Assembly (NCBI RefSeq): GCF_042680125.1
Contig: NZ_JBHTNY010000011.1
Direction: 5' to 3' (one strand)
Length of the DNA stretch: 64,000 nucleotides
Source: Robinsoniella peoriensis
Lineage (GTDB): Bacteria; Bacillota; Clostridia; Lachnospirales; Lachnospiraceae
This document shows, piece by piece, positions 25,614 through 34,103 of the stretch. The position numbers were made by a program, and so were the translations under genes. Under the pieces are notes generated by a model. It saw only the letters and a program-made list of their open reading frames with translations. It had not been told where the DNA came from and did not search any database. Within the stretch, counting starts at the first letter, position 1. Each line of letters opens with the position of its first letter.

Positions 25614-27098
25614 ATGACGAAAAAGTATGTTTTAGGAATAGATCAGAGTACCCAGGGAACGAAAGCATTGCTTTTTGATGAGGAAGGAACGCTCCTTTAC
25701 CGCAGTGACCTGCCTCATGAGCAGATTATAAATGAAAAAGGCTGGGTATCTCATAATCCGATGGAAATCTATCGGAATACAGTCCAGGCAGTTAAGAACC
25801 TGCTGGAAGAAAATAAGATTGATAAGAATGAAATTGAAGTTATCGGCATCAGTAACCAGAGGGAAACAGCACTGGTTTGGGAAAAAGAAAGCGGGGAACC
25901 GGTTGCAGATGCCGTTGTCTGGCAGTGTGCAAGAGGGGAAGCTATCTGTAATCAGATAGAAGAGAAAGGCTGCGGTGAAATGATCCGTTTACATACGGGA
26001 TTGCAGCTGTCTCCCTATTTTTCAGCGGGAAAGATTGCATGGGTATTACAGAATATTCCGGGAGCCCGAGAAAAGGCTGATCGTGGTGAACTTTGCTGCG
26101 GTACAATCGACAGCTGGCTGGTCTATAAACTGACCGGACATAAAATATTCCGGACGGATTATTCCAATGCCAGCAGAACCCAGATGTTTAATATCAGTAC
26201 ATTGACCTGGGACGAAGAAGTGTGCGGTTTATTTGGTATACCAGTGAAATGTCTGGCTGAAGTGACTGATTCTAATGGCTATTACGGAGAAACGGATTTC
26301 GAAGGATATTTTGATCACCCGGTAGCGATACGTGGTGTTATGGGAGATTCCCATGGTGCGTTATTTGGACAGGGATGTCTGGAAAAAGGCATGATAAAAA
26401 CCACATACGGTACCGGATCTTCGGTGATGATGAATATCGGAGAAGAGCCGGTACTGAGTAAAAAAGTAGTAACTTCTCTGGCATGGAGTATGGATGGTAA
26501 AGTGAACTATGTACTGGAAGGAAATATAAACTATACCGGTGCAGTGATCACCTGGCTGAAGGAAGATTTAAAGCTGATTCAGTCTGCAAAGGATACAGAA
26601 GAACTGGCCAGAATGGCAAATCCGGAGGATCATACTTATCTGGTACCTGCATTTTCAGGATTATCCGCACCTTACTGGGACGGCAAGGCATCTGCAATGA
26701 TCAGCGGTATTACCAGAACGACAGGCCAGGCTGAAATTGTGCGTGCAGGACTGGAATGTATCGCATACCAGATTACGGACGTGGTCCGTGCCATGGGTGA
26801 TGAATCCGGAATTGAGATTGGCGAACTCAGGGTAGACGGAGGTCCCACAAAAAATGGCTATTTAATGCAGTTCCAAAGCGATATGCTGGGAATCGGAGTA
26901 CAGGTACCCGACCAGGAGGAACTGTCAGGAATCGGCGCAGCATACGCCGCAGGAATCGCCGTAGGAATGTATGACAAAAATCAGATCTTCGACGGAATGA
27001 AGCGGACTAAGTTCACACCTCAAATGGCTAAAGCGATGCAAAAAGCCAAGTACGAGGGGTGGATAAATGCCGTTAAGATGGTGTTGACTGAAAAGTAG
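25614..27098 (+). CDS. FGGY-family carbohydrate kinase (GlpK-like)
   Basis: A 494-residue ATP-dependent kinase of the FGGY family. The N-terminal phosphate motif is LGIDQSTQGTKALLFDEEG (residues 6-24); ISNQRETALVWEKE follows at about 78; the second half has GVMGDSHGALFGQG, TYGTGSSVMMN and the ELRVDGGPTKNGYLMQFQSDMLG adenosine-binding region. It resembles glycerol kinase more than xylulokinase. I start it at the ATG at 25614; a longer frame from 25527 runs back into the hairpin repeats. With the isomerase and transketolase it completes a ketose phosphorylation route, possibly apulose kinase. Confidence 0.9.
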   Translation: MTKKYVLGIDQSTQGTKALLFDEEGTLLYRSDLPHEQIINEKGWVSHNPMEIYRNTVQAVKNLLEENKIDKNEIEVIGISNQRETALVWEKESGEPVADAVVWQCARGEAICNQIEEKGCGEMIRLHTGLQLSPYFSAGKIAWVLQNIPGAREKADRGELCCGTIDSWLVYKLTGHKIFRTDYSNASRTQMFNISTLTWDEEVCGLFGIPVKCLAEVTDSNGYYGETDFEGYFDHPVAIRGVMGDSHGALFGQGCLEKGMIKTTYGTGSSVMMNIGEEPVLSKKVVTSLAWSMDGKVNYVLEGNINYTGAVITWLKEDLKLIQSAKDTEELARMANPEDHTYLVPAFSGLSAPYWDGKASAMISGITRTTGQAEIVRAGLECIAYQITDVVRAMGDESGIEIGELRVDGGPTKNGYLMQFQSDMLGIGVQVPDQEELSGIGAAYAAGIAVGMYDKNQIFDGMKRTKFTPQMAKAMQKAKYEGWINAVKMVLTEK

Positions 27099-27125
27099 AC
27101 GCTATTTAGATATAGGCTGTGTACG

Positions 27126-27169
27126 AAAGGAGGAGGAAGCAGGCAATTGTCCGCTTCCTCCTCCTTTTA
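27126..27169 (+). terminator. Terminator after the kinase gene
   Basis: AAAGGAGGAGGAAGC (27126-27140) pairs perfectly with GCTTCCTCCTCCTTT (27153-27167), ending in Ts. It ends the catabolic operon, facing the convergent hcp gene. Confidence 0.9.
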
Positions 27170-27258
27170 AATGTAGTTCCATGAATACCCGCGTGCCGCC
27201 AAAAAGTGCTCCGGCAAGGTTAGAAAATGCCCCTATTTAAAATAAGAAAGACTTCTAA

Positions 27259-28860
27259 TTATTTTCCAAGAATCTCCTTCAAATCTTCTCCCGCATCCCC
27301 TGTCGGATGAATATTGAAATTAGCTACCAGATATTCCAGTACGTTTGGAGATATAAATGCCGGCAGTGTAGGACCAAGGTAAATATTCTTAATTCCAAGA
27401 GATAAGAGTGTCAGCAGGATGCAGACAGCCTTTTGTTCATACCAGGAAAGCACCAGGGTCAGAGGCAGTTCATTTACATCACAGGAGAAGGCATTTGCAA
27501 GTGCAACAGCTACTTTAATGGCGCTGAATGCATCGTTGCACTGTCCCATATCCAGGATACGCGGCAGTCCGCCCAGTGTTCCCAGGTCTAAATCGTTAAA
27601 ACGGAATTTTCCACAGGCAAGAGTGAGGATCAGGGAATCTGCCGGTGTTTGTTTCACGAAGTCGGTATAGTAGTTTCTGCCCGGTTTTGCCCCGTCACAT
27701 CCTCCAACAAGGAAGATATGCTTCAAATCACCGGAGTTCACAGCATTGATTACGGTATCTGCTGCGGCAAGAACGGTATCGTGTCCGAATCCGGTAGTTA
27801 CCTGTGTACCGCCATTGATTCCGGGAATAGTAACTGCTTCGTCATAACCGCCCAGTTCCAGGGCTTTTTTAATAACAGGAGAGAAATCTTTTGTGCCGCC
27901 CGCTTCATCAATATGGGCCATGCCAGGGTAGGCAACTTCAGCCGTTGTAAATACACGGTCCTGGTAACTTTCTTTGGGCGGCATCAGGCAGTTTGTGGTA
28001 AACAGTACCGGAGCCGGAATGTCAGCAAATTCTTTTTGCTGGTTCTGCCATGCTGTACCGAAGTGTCCTTTTAAGTGGGGATAAGCATTTAATTTTGGAT
28101 AAGCATGTGCAGGCAGCATTTCCCCATGGGTATAGATCTGAATGCCCGTGTCCTTTGTCTGTTCCAGCAGCAGTGCAAGATCGTGGAGATCATGACCGGA
28201 GATAACAATAAACGGTCCTTTTTCCATAGTAAGGGAAACTGTTTTTGGGGATGGGGTTCCGTAGGTTTTTGTATTTGCAGTATCTAAAAGCTCCATACAT
28301 TTCAGGTTGACCTGACCTGTTTCCATTACGAAAGGCAGAAGTTCTTCCATGGTGTAATCATATCCAACAGCGAAAAGGCCCTTGTAAAAGAACTCATTTA
28401 CTTGCGTATCCTGGTAGCCCAGTACCATTGCATGGTATGCATAAGCTGCCATACCGCGCAGACCGAAGAGGATCAGGGATTTTAAGCTTCGTATGTCCTC
28501 CTGGGCATTCCAGAGCATGTCACAATCATAGTCATCATTTCTGGAACAGGGAGATCCGCAGGAGCCGCATTTTGGAATTAAAGCATCCTTTTCCTGATGT
28601 ACCCGGCTGATCAGCTTTTCAATTGCTTCATCATCAAAGCTTACATTTGTGAGTGTGGCAAATAATCCTTCAATCATAATGCGGTGGGTGGAGGCAGAGG
28701 GGGTATTGCCGTCTGTGGCTCTTGCAAGACCAATCAGTGCTCCTGTTAACTGGTCCTGAAGTCTGGCTGTACTTTCCTTTTTGCCGCAGACCCCGGATTT
28801 TCCCGTACAACCGGTACATCCGGCTGTTTGTTCACATTGAAAGCAAAACATTTTGTTCAT
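27259..28860 (-). CDS. hcp: Hybrid cluster protein (hydroxylamine/NO reductase)
   Basis: A 533-residue hybrid cluster protein, an iron-sulfur-oxygen enzyme linked to nitric oxide detoxification, protein S-nitrosylation and hydroxylamine reduction. The N-terminal cysteines FCFQCEQTAGCTGCTGKSGVCG hold the first cluster; the hybrid cluster ligands lie in the second half, including GGTQVTTGFGHD, VGGCDGAKPGRNYYTDF and ILTLACGKFRF. The start is the ATG at 28860 with GGAGGAATTAATT upstream; the open frame extends further but lacks a ribosome site. It follows a ferredoxin-like gene on the same strand. Confidence 0.95.
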   Translation of the reverse strand: MNKMFCFQCEQTAGCTGCTGKSGVCGKKESTARLQDQLTGALIGLARATDGNTPSASTHRIMIEGLFATLTNVSFDDEAIEKLISRVHQEKDALIPKCGSCGSPCSRNDDYDCDMLWNAQEDIRSLKSLILFGLRGMAAYAYHAMVLGYQDTQVNEFFYKGLFAVGYDYTMEELLPFVMETGQVNLKCMELLDTANTKTYGTPSPKTVSLTMEKGPFIVISGHDLHDLALLLEQTKDTGIQIYTHGEMLPAHAYPKLNAYPHLKGHFGTAWQNQQKEFADIPAPVLFTTNCLMPPKESYQDRVFTTAEVAYPGMAHIDEAGGTKDFSPVIKKALELGGYDEAVTIPGINGGTQVTTGFGHDTVLAAADTVINAVNSGDLKHIFLVGGCDGAKPGRNYYTDFVKQTPADSLILTLACGKFRFNDLDLGTLGGLPRILDMGQCNDAFSAIKVAVALANAFSCDVNELPLTLVLSWYEQKAVCILLTLLSLGIKNIYLGPTLPAFISPNVLEYLVANFNIHPTGDAGEDLKEILGK

Positions 28861-28889
28861 AATTAATTCCTCCATATTTTTTAATTTAT

Positions 28890-28958
28890 AATTTAAAGAG
28901 CGATCTCCCGCAAAGCGGATCAACCATTTAGCTACAGCAGTTTTAAGACACGCTCTAA
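28890..28958 (-). other. Inverted-repeat spacer in the hcp operon
   Basis: TTTAAAGAGCG near 28893 and CGCTCTAAA near 28951 form an inverted repeat in the 148-base spacer between the ferredoxin-like gene and hcp. It could process or partly terminate the message. Confidence 0.35.
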
Positions 28959-29008
28959 AGTGCTCATGGTAACCTTGAATTACATATAAATGAAAAGGCA
29001 AGTCTGAA

Positions 29009-29758
29009 CTAAACAGATACAAATTCCGATTTCAGAATTTTACCGTCGATTGAAATAATTACCACCCGGCAGGTTAAATTTTTACCACTTTGTGCCAGGG
29101 CAGTTTTGACTGCATGTTCCATACCTCCGCAGCAGGGAACTTCCATGCGTACTATGGTAATGCTTTTTAAATCATTTAAACGGATGATTTCTGAGAGCTT
29201 TTCGGAATAATCCCCATCATCCAGCTTCGGGCAGCCAATCAGTGTGATATGATTCTTTATAAAGTCCTGATGAAAACTGCCATAGGAAAATGCAGTACAA
29301 TCAGCTGCGACTAACAAATCCGCCTGGTCAAAATAAGGTGCCTGGACAGGAACCAGTTTGATCTGTACCGGCCATTGGGAGAGCTCGCTTACGACAGGGC
29401 TGTCCGTATTTACGGGTGTGTGTCTTTCGTGGCTGATTGTGTGGGATCTGCTTCCCGGACATCCGCCGTGGTGCCCATGGTGCTGCATAGAAGTATCCGG
29501 CTGCGCCAGTGATTTGCGTTTTGCTGCCATGTTCGCCAAAACGGCTTCTTTATCGTAAGCAGGTGCCTCTCTTTCTTCAAAGGAAATAGCATCCTTGGGA
29601 CAAGCAGGCAGACAGTCGCCAAGACCATCGCAATAATCTTCTCTCAGAAGTACAGCTTTGCCCTTTACAATCCCGATAGCACCTTCGTGGCAGGCATCGG
29701 CACAAATACCACAGCCCGTGCATTTCGCCTCATTTATTTTTATAATTTTACGTATCAT
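29009..29758 (-). CDS. 4Fe-4S ferredoxin-domain protein partnering hcp
   Basis: A 249-residue protein. The N-terminal 65 residues form a two-cluster ferredoxin (CTGCGICADACHEGA, then CDGLGDCLPACPKDA). A histidine-rich linker follows (MQHHGHHGGCPGSRSHTISHERH, in parts) and may bind metal. The C-terminal region of about 120 residues contains conserved-looking cysteines (ADCTAF, GCPKLDDGDY, VPCCGGME). Proteins of this build are common neighbours of hcp in Clostridia and are thought to feed it electrons, which is an inference here. GGAGGAGGAATC precedes the ATG. Confidence 0.85.
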   Translation of the reverse strand: MIRKIIKINEAKCTGCGICADACHEGAIGIVKGKAVLLREDYCDGLGDCLPACPKDAISFEEREAPAYDKEAVLANMAAKRKSLAQPDTSMQHHGHHGGCPGSRSHTISHERHTPVNTDSPVVSELSQWPVQIKLVPVQAPYFDQADLLVAADCTAFSYGSFHQDFIKNHITLIGCPKLDDGDYSEKLSEIIRLNDLKSITIVRMEVPCCGGMEHAVKTALAQSGKNLTCRVVIISIDGKILKSEFVSV

Positions 29759-29806
29759 ATAGATTCCTCCTCCTGCATATCACAAGTCTTCTTGCAATAT
29801 CGCGTA

Positions 29807-29835
29807 AATATATTGTTCATAGCTTGAATTCTCAA
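29807..29835 (-). promoter_or_regulatory. Promoter of the hcp operon with Crp/Fnr-type box
   Basis: On the minus strand TTGAGA (29835-29830), 17 bases, TATATT (29812-29807). The -35 overlaps TTGA-N4-TCAA (29824-29835), the half-site arrangement of Fnr/Crp-family operators. Confidence 0.55.
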
Positions 29836-29856
29836 ACACGTTTTAAGGTTTATCCC

Positions 29857-29914
29857 TTGACTTCATGCTCAAATTCTACTATATTAAAAAGAAAAGTTCT
29901 GTTGTAATTACAAC
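29857..29914 (+). promoter_or_regulatory. Promoter and palindromic operator of the Crp/Fnr regulator gene
   Basis: TTGACT (29857-29862), 17 bases, TATATT (29880-29885). A perfect 14-base palindrome GTTGTAATTACAAC (29901-29914) lies about 10 bases past the predicted RNA start, where binding would block transcription, suggesting autorepression. Confidence 0.6.
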
Positions 29915-29939
29915 AAAAATAAAAAAAAGGAAAAATAAT

Positions 29940-30584
29940 ATGATGCAGTCACCGCTTTTTAAAGGTATCGAAGAAAATGATTTGAACGAGTTGATGAAAT
30001 GTCTGAATGCGAAGGAGTCGGCATATGAGAAAAACGAATTTATATTTCGGGCGGGAGACAGAGCTTCTTCTATTGGTGTTATCTTATCCGGAGCAGTATA
30101 TGTATTAAAGGAAGATTTCTGGGGAAACCGTACCATACTGGCAAAGTTAGAAGAGGGAGATCTGTTTGGAGAGGCATTTGCCTGCAGAGAAGAAGAGAAG
30201 CTTCCGGTAAGTGTTATGTCGTCTGCGAAGTCCCGGATTTTATTTGTGGATTATCGGCGGATTATAACCAATTGTCCCAATACCTGTGTATTCCATGCCA
30301 GATTAATTGAAAATATGATTCGTATTCTGGCCGGGAAAAATGTGATGCTGACACAGAAAATGGAGCATATGAGCAAAAGAACTACCAGGGAAAAAATTTT
30401 GTCTTATTTATCGGCGCAGGCTGTCCGGAGCGGGAGCAATGCATTTACGATACCATTTAACCGCCAGGAACTGGCTGATTTCCTCTGTGTAGAGCGAAGT
30501 GCAATGTCTGCAGAGCTGGGAAGAATGCGCAGGGAGGGGTTACTTACCTGTGAGAAAAGCCGGTTTGTGCTGAATAAACAATAA
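29940..30584 (+). CDS. Crp/Fnr-family transcriptional regulator
   Basis: A 214-residue regulator: an N-terminal cyclic-nucleotide-binding-like beta barrel (residues about 5-120, with FIFRAGDRASSIGVILSGAVYV) and a C-terminal winged helix (about 145-210, with FNRQELADFLCVERSAMSAELGRMRREG). It lacks the Fnr cysteine cluster, so it is unlikely to sense oxygen the Fnr way. Divergent from hcp and its ferredoxin, it resembles regulators that sense NO or redox state (HcpR-like by context). The start at 29940 follows AAAGGAAAAA; the longer frame to 29865 overlaps the promoter. Its last codons form half of the downstream terminator. Confidence 0.9.
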   Translation: MMQSPLFKGIEENDLNELMKCLNAKESAYEKNEFIFRAGDRASSIGVILSGAVYVLKEDFWGNRTILAKLEEGDLFGEAFACREEEKLPVSVMSSAKSRILFVDYRRIITNCPNTCVFHARLIENMIRILAGKNVMLTQKMEHMSKRTTREKILSYLSAQAVRSGSNAFTIPFNRQELADFLCVERSAMSAELGRMRREGLLTCEKSRFVLNKQ

Positions 30585-30612
30585 TGTTTACTCACCACAA
30601 ACCGGCTTTTTC
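30555..30612. terminator. Bidirectional terminator overlapping the regulator's 3' end
   Basis: A perfect 15-bp stem AAAAGCCGGTTTGTG (30555-30569) with CACAAACCGGCTTTT (30596-30610), with A- and T-run ends. The left arm lies inside the last codons of the Crp/Fnr gene; the right arm serves the convergent NRPS operon. Confidence 0.85.
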
Positions 30613-30620
30613 TAATGGTT

Positions 30621-30869
30621 TTACAGAAGTTTTTTCCCGCCATCTTTTGTAAGATATTCCACAACATCCTTTACCTGATTCAACTGCCATACATCTTTTA
30701 GAGGAATTTCTGTTTGAAAACGTTCCTCAAAGGCACAGACCAGATTGGCAACATCCAGAGAGTTTAAAGCCAGATCTGCAACAAAATTGGTATCGTAGGT
30801 TAAAGTTTTAATTCCAGTGATCTGATAAATGGTTTCCTCAATAATTTTAAATGCCTGCTCCTCAGTCAT
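30621..30869 (-). CDS. Acyl carrier protein
   Basis: An 82-residue acyl carrier protein. The phosphopantetheine attachment serine is in DLALNSLDVANLV (near residue 35), flanked by the usual helices. It would carry the acyl group activated by the adjacent AMP ligase and hand it to the first condensation domain of the NRPS. I start it at the ATG at 30869, with AGAGGTGAT upstream and an 8-base overlap with the ligase gene; a GTG at 30881 is possible. It is the last gene of the operon. Confidence 0.92.
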   Translation of the reverse strand: MTEEQAFKIIEETIYQITGIKTLTYDTNFVADLALNSLDVANLVCAFEERFQTEIPLKDVWQLNQVKDVVEYLTKDGGKKLL

Positions 30870-32529
30870 GGGCGGTATCACCTCTTTTCAATTTCTGAAT
30901 GGATGTTTTGCGAAATTCAGTTTCGGAGATTTTTATAGAATAAATACGCATATAAGTAGGAAGCGCGTGATTTAGTTCCAATACTTCTTCCTGAATCTGC
31001 TCCAGTACCTGAAAGGAGGACATCCCGTGTGTCTGGGCTGAGTCGGCATAAATAATCACGGACAGCTTTACATCATCGGCTGCTTTTCCGTTACTGGCAC
31101 CATAGACCATGGCTTCTTTTACCAGCGGAAGCTTTAAAATGCGTTTTTCCAGTTCTTCCGGAACTACTTTTTTTCCATTACTGAATACGATCAGGTTCTT
31201 TTTTCGTCCACTGATATATAAATGGCCTTTGCGATCCATATATCCCAGATCCCCGGTTCGAAACCAGCCATCTTCAAAGGTTTTTTTGGTCATTTGAGGA
31301 TTTTTATAATACCCTTTAAATACCGAGGGTCCTTTTATAAGAATTTCCCCATTGGAAAACTTAACTTCCATTTCCGGAAGCAGCAGACCTACAGACGAGT
31401 GCTTATTGTCTTTGTTGCGGTTGACACTTACCAGAGGGCTGCATTCTGTGATGCCGTATCCCTGAAGAACAGTAATGCCGTATGCTTGAAACTCTCCTGA
31501 TATTTCTTCATTCATATGAGCGCCGCCGCTGATAATCAGCGTTGCGTTTTCCCCAAGAACCTTTTTGACGGCATCATTGAGATAAGGTTTGCATGGCAGG
31601 TGGAGTCTTTGAAGCTTTTCATACTTCTGTACAGCATTAGCTGCTTCCTCACGTATGCCGCATCGATCCTGTTCCAGGTGAATGCTCTTTAAAAGGGTTT
31701 CGGTAATCATAGGAACAGATAAGATCAGGGTGGGAGAAAAAAGCTTCAGTTCTTCCATCAATGTTTTCAGGTTCCCATTGATGCAGATGTTCTGCCCCTG
31801 GGTTAAGACGTTGATAGCGCCGCAAACCAGTGAATAGGTATGGTACAAGGGAAGGGGAGTGAAAACACGGTCTCCGGTCGTCACCAGCGCCTGGGCGTTA
31901 CAGGCATTGTGCAGCAGGTTTCCATGGCTGAGCATCACCAGCTTTGATGCACTGGTAGTCCCTGAGGTATTGATTAGAAGTGCCAGGTCATCCTCCTTTA
32001 CCGCCGCCATAATGGGAGCCAGCAACGTATCGTCTGGATCGCAGGGAGATGATTTTCTGATGCATTCCCAAAAGGATAAGATAAGGTCGTTCTCCCCATA
32101 GTCCATAGAAATAATGGTCTCAGCAGGAAATGCACTTTCTTCCGTCAGGGAAATAAATTCTCCGGAAACCACGGCAGCCTGTACGTCGGCATGATCCAGC
32201 ATGCGGCAGATCTCCACAGCCGTCTGTTCCACATCGATGGCTACGGTTACGCTGCCAATGCAGCCGACTGCCCAAAATGCTACCAGCCATTCGTAACGGT
32301 TTTCACTGATAATGGCAATGTGCTTGCGGGAGAGTCCCAGTGATGTAAGTGCTTTTGCGAAAGCGCAGATATCCCGGGAGAGCTGCTGGTAAGAATATTC
32401 AAATAACTCCCGTCTGGAATTAAAAATGGTAACAGCCGTATTATCTTTATGCAAAGGAGCCATTTTAGACAGGCATTCCGGTAAGGTGGTGTATTGATGA
32501 ATTTTATTTAGCGGATATTTTCGATTCAT
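30862..32529 (-). CDS. Acyl-AMP ligase (long-chain acyl-CoA/acyl-ACP synthetase family)
   Basis: A 555-residue adenylate-forming enzyme. The ATP motif is LALLINTSGTTSASKLVMLSHGNLLHN (near residue 170), with YGITECSPLVSVN near 355, the hinge WFRTGDLGYMDRKGHLYISGRKKN near 425 and a C-terminal lysine region. It should activate a fatty or other carboxylic acid and load it on the neighbouring ACP (or CoA). The ATG at 32529 has GGAGGAATTT before it; an upstream in-frame GTG at 32565 would overlap the preceding gene. Its place in the operon suggests that it supplies the N-acyl starter of the NRPS product. Confidence 0.9.
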   Translation of the reverse strand: MNRKYPLNKIHQYTTLPECLSKMAPLHKDNTAVTIFNSRRELFEYSYQQLSRDICAFAKALTSLGLSRKHIAIISENRYEWLVAFWAVGCIGSVTVAIDVEQTAVEICRMLDHADVQAAVVSGEFISLTEESAFPAETIISMDYGENDLILSFWECIRKSSPCDPDDTLLAPIMAAVKEDDLALLINTSGTTSASKLVMLSHGNLLHNACNAQALVTTGDRVFTPLPLYHTYSLVCGAINVLTQGQNICINGNLKTLMEELKLFSPTLILSVPMITETLLKSIHLEQDRCGIREEAANAVQKYEKLQRLHLPCKPYLNDAVKKVLGENATLIISGGAHMNEEISGEFQAYGITVLQGYGITECSPLVSVNRNKDNKHSSVGLLLPEMEVKFSNGEILIKGPSVFKGYYKNPQMTKKTFEDGWFRTGDLGYMDRKGHLYISGRKKNLIVFSNGKKVVPEELEKRILKLPLVKEAMVYGASNGKAADDVKLSVIIYADSAQTHGMSSFQVLEQIQEEVLELNHALPTYMRIYSIKISETEFRKTSIQKLKRGDTAHD

Positions 32530-32552
32530 AAATTCCTCCATGGGGGTCTGAT

Positions 32553-34079
32553 TTAATAAGTCCACTGTAATTCCTGGTTCATTTGTTCGTAATTGGATTC
32601 AACTATATTGATAAATACATCAACCAGCCTGCCGTCGAATTGTGTGTTTCTCCCTTCGCGCAATTCACAGAGCGCTTTTTCCAGAGATAATTTCTTGCGG
32701 TAATGGCGGTTAGACATCATAGCGTCAAAGGCATCTGCAATAGTGATGATACGTGCCTGGAGGGGAATCTCTTCTCCCTGGCGCTGATTGGGATATCCGC
32801 AGCCATCATATCTTTCATGATGGGACAAAACAATATCATCCAGATCCTGAAACATGTCGATGCAGGAGAGGATTTTTGCACCCATTCTGGGATGGAGGCG
32901 GATACTGTCATATTCTTCGTCAGTCAGTTCTTTATTTTTACACAGTACGGAGTCTGCAACCCCTACTTTACCAATGTCATGGAGCAGTCCCGCAACACGT
33001 ACACATTCACAGAAGGAATCGTTTTTGTTCAGTGCTTTCGCCAGCTTCAGGCTATAATAGGATACCCGGTCGGAATGGCCTCCGGTATAGATATCTTTGG
33101 CATCTACAAGAAGCCGAAGGGCTTCTACTGTCTGCATATAGCTTTCCTTTAATTTCGATATGGCTTCAGCAAGTGCTTTGTTATTGGTGTTTAAGAGAAT
33201 ATTTAAAATGGTATTGTGTAAAGCGGTGGAGATCTGTTCCACATATACAGAGACCAGATAAGCCTGCACTTCATCCAGGGCGTTCTGTCTGCGTAGTCCG
33301 ATTACCCCCAGCCAGGCATCCCTTCCGCCGGGGAGGGGGAGAAGCGTTAGATTATCCTCACTGATGATTTTATTTTCGGACAAACAGGTCTGAAACAGGT
33401 CGATACGGACCTGAAAATCTTCTTTGCTAAAGGTTTCGAATTCTTTATCAAAGCAGCCTGTTCCGCAGAATACGTTCTCAGGGAGTACATCTACCGGCAT
33501 AGAACGAATGATATTTCTGGGCTTCAGCCACACAAAAATATTCCGGTTACCAAGTAAATGATGGATCTGATCCATGATCTGTCCGGCTATATCTGTTAAG
33601 GGAAGCAGATGATGAAGCCGGGGGATACCGGAAAGTATCTGGGTAAGTCCATCCTGATATCTTTCTATGGTTCTTATCTGGCGGATGGATTTGAGGCTGC
33701 TTTCTACCAGCAGTTCCAATTGGTCGAAGCGGTCCGTTTTTTCAAAATAACCCTGGATATCTAATTCACGGATTGTATTCAGGGGCGGTGCGATCTCTTT
33801 ATGACCGGTCAGTAAAATAACAAAAATTCTCCGGTCAAATTCCCGAAGGCGGGCCAATACTTCATCGCCGCAGATTGGAGACATCAAAAAGTCGAGAAGC
33901 AGTATATCATAAGAATGCTGTTTCATTTGTTCCAGTGCATTTATTGGGTCATTGGATGTATCCACGGTAAAACCGGATGCATCAAAATAAGAAGACAGAG
34001 CATCGGTGATATTACAGTCATCGTCTAATACCATCATTGAAAAACCATTTTTTTCCCGACCTATTCTGTTCTTGCGCAT
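32553..34079 (-). CDS. Response regulator with REC and HD-GYP domains
   Basis: A 508-residue protein. The receiver domain (residues about 12-135) has DDD at the acidic pocket, the phospho-acceptor D in LLLDFLM, T in LLTGH and K in YFEKTD. A middle GAF-like region (about 150-320) follows, then a coiled linker and an HD-GYP phosphodiesterase (about 325-495) with LLHDIGKVG and the intact HHERYDGCGYP motif. HD-GYP enzymes hydrolyse cyclic di-GMP. It is 24 bases after the histidine kinase gene, its likely partner, and in the same operon as the NRPS, so product synthesis may be tied to second-messenger turnover. Confidence 0.93.
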   Translation of the reverse strand: MRKNRIGREKNGFSMMVLDDDCNITDALSSYFDASGFTVDTSNDPINALEQMKQHSYDILLLDFLMSPICGDEVLARLREFDRRIFVILLTGHKEIAPPLNTIRELDIQGYFEKTDRFDQLELLVESSLKSIRQIRTIERYQDGLTQILSGIPRLHHLLPLTDIAGQIMDQIHHLLGNRNIFVWLKPRNIIRSMPVDVLPENVFCGTGCFDKEFETFSKEDFQVRIDLFQTCLSENKIISEDNLTLLPLPGGRDAWLGVIGLRRQNALDEVQAYLVSVYVEQISTALHNTILNILLNTNNKALAEAISKLKESYMQTVEALRLLVDAKDIYTGGHSDRVSYYSLKLAKALNKNDSFCECVRVAGLLHDIGKVGVADSVLCKNKELTDEEYDSIRLHPRMGAKILSCIDMFQDLDDIVLSHHERYDGCGYPNQRQGEEIPLQARIITIADAFDAMMSNRHYRKKLSLEKALCELREGRNTQFDGRLVDVFINIVESNYEQMNQELQWTY

Positions 34080-34103
34080 ACTAATACCTCTCTTTAGCTT
34101 ATT

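Noticed and set aside
32753..33364. Long plus-strand frame opposite the HD-GYP gene
   Set aside because: It is a shadow of the regulator's codons, without signals or recognisable motifs.
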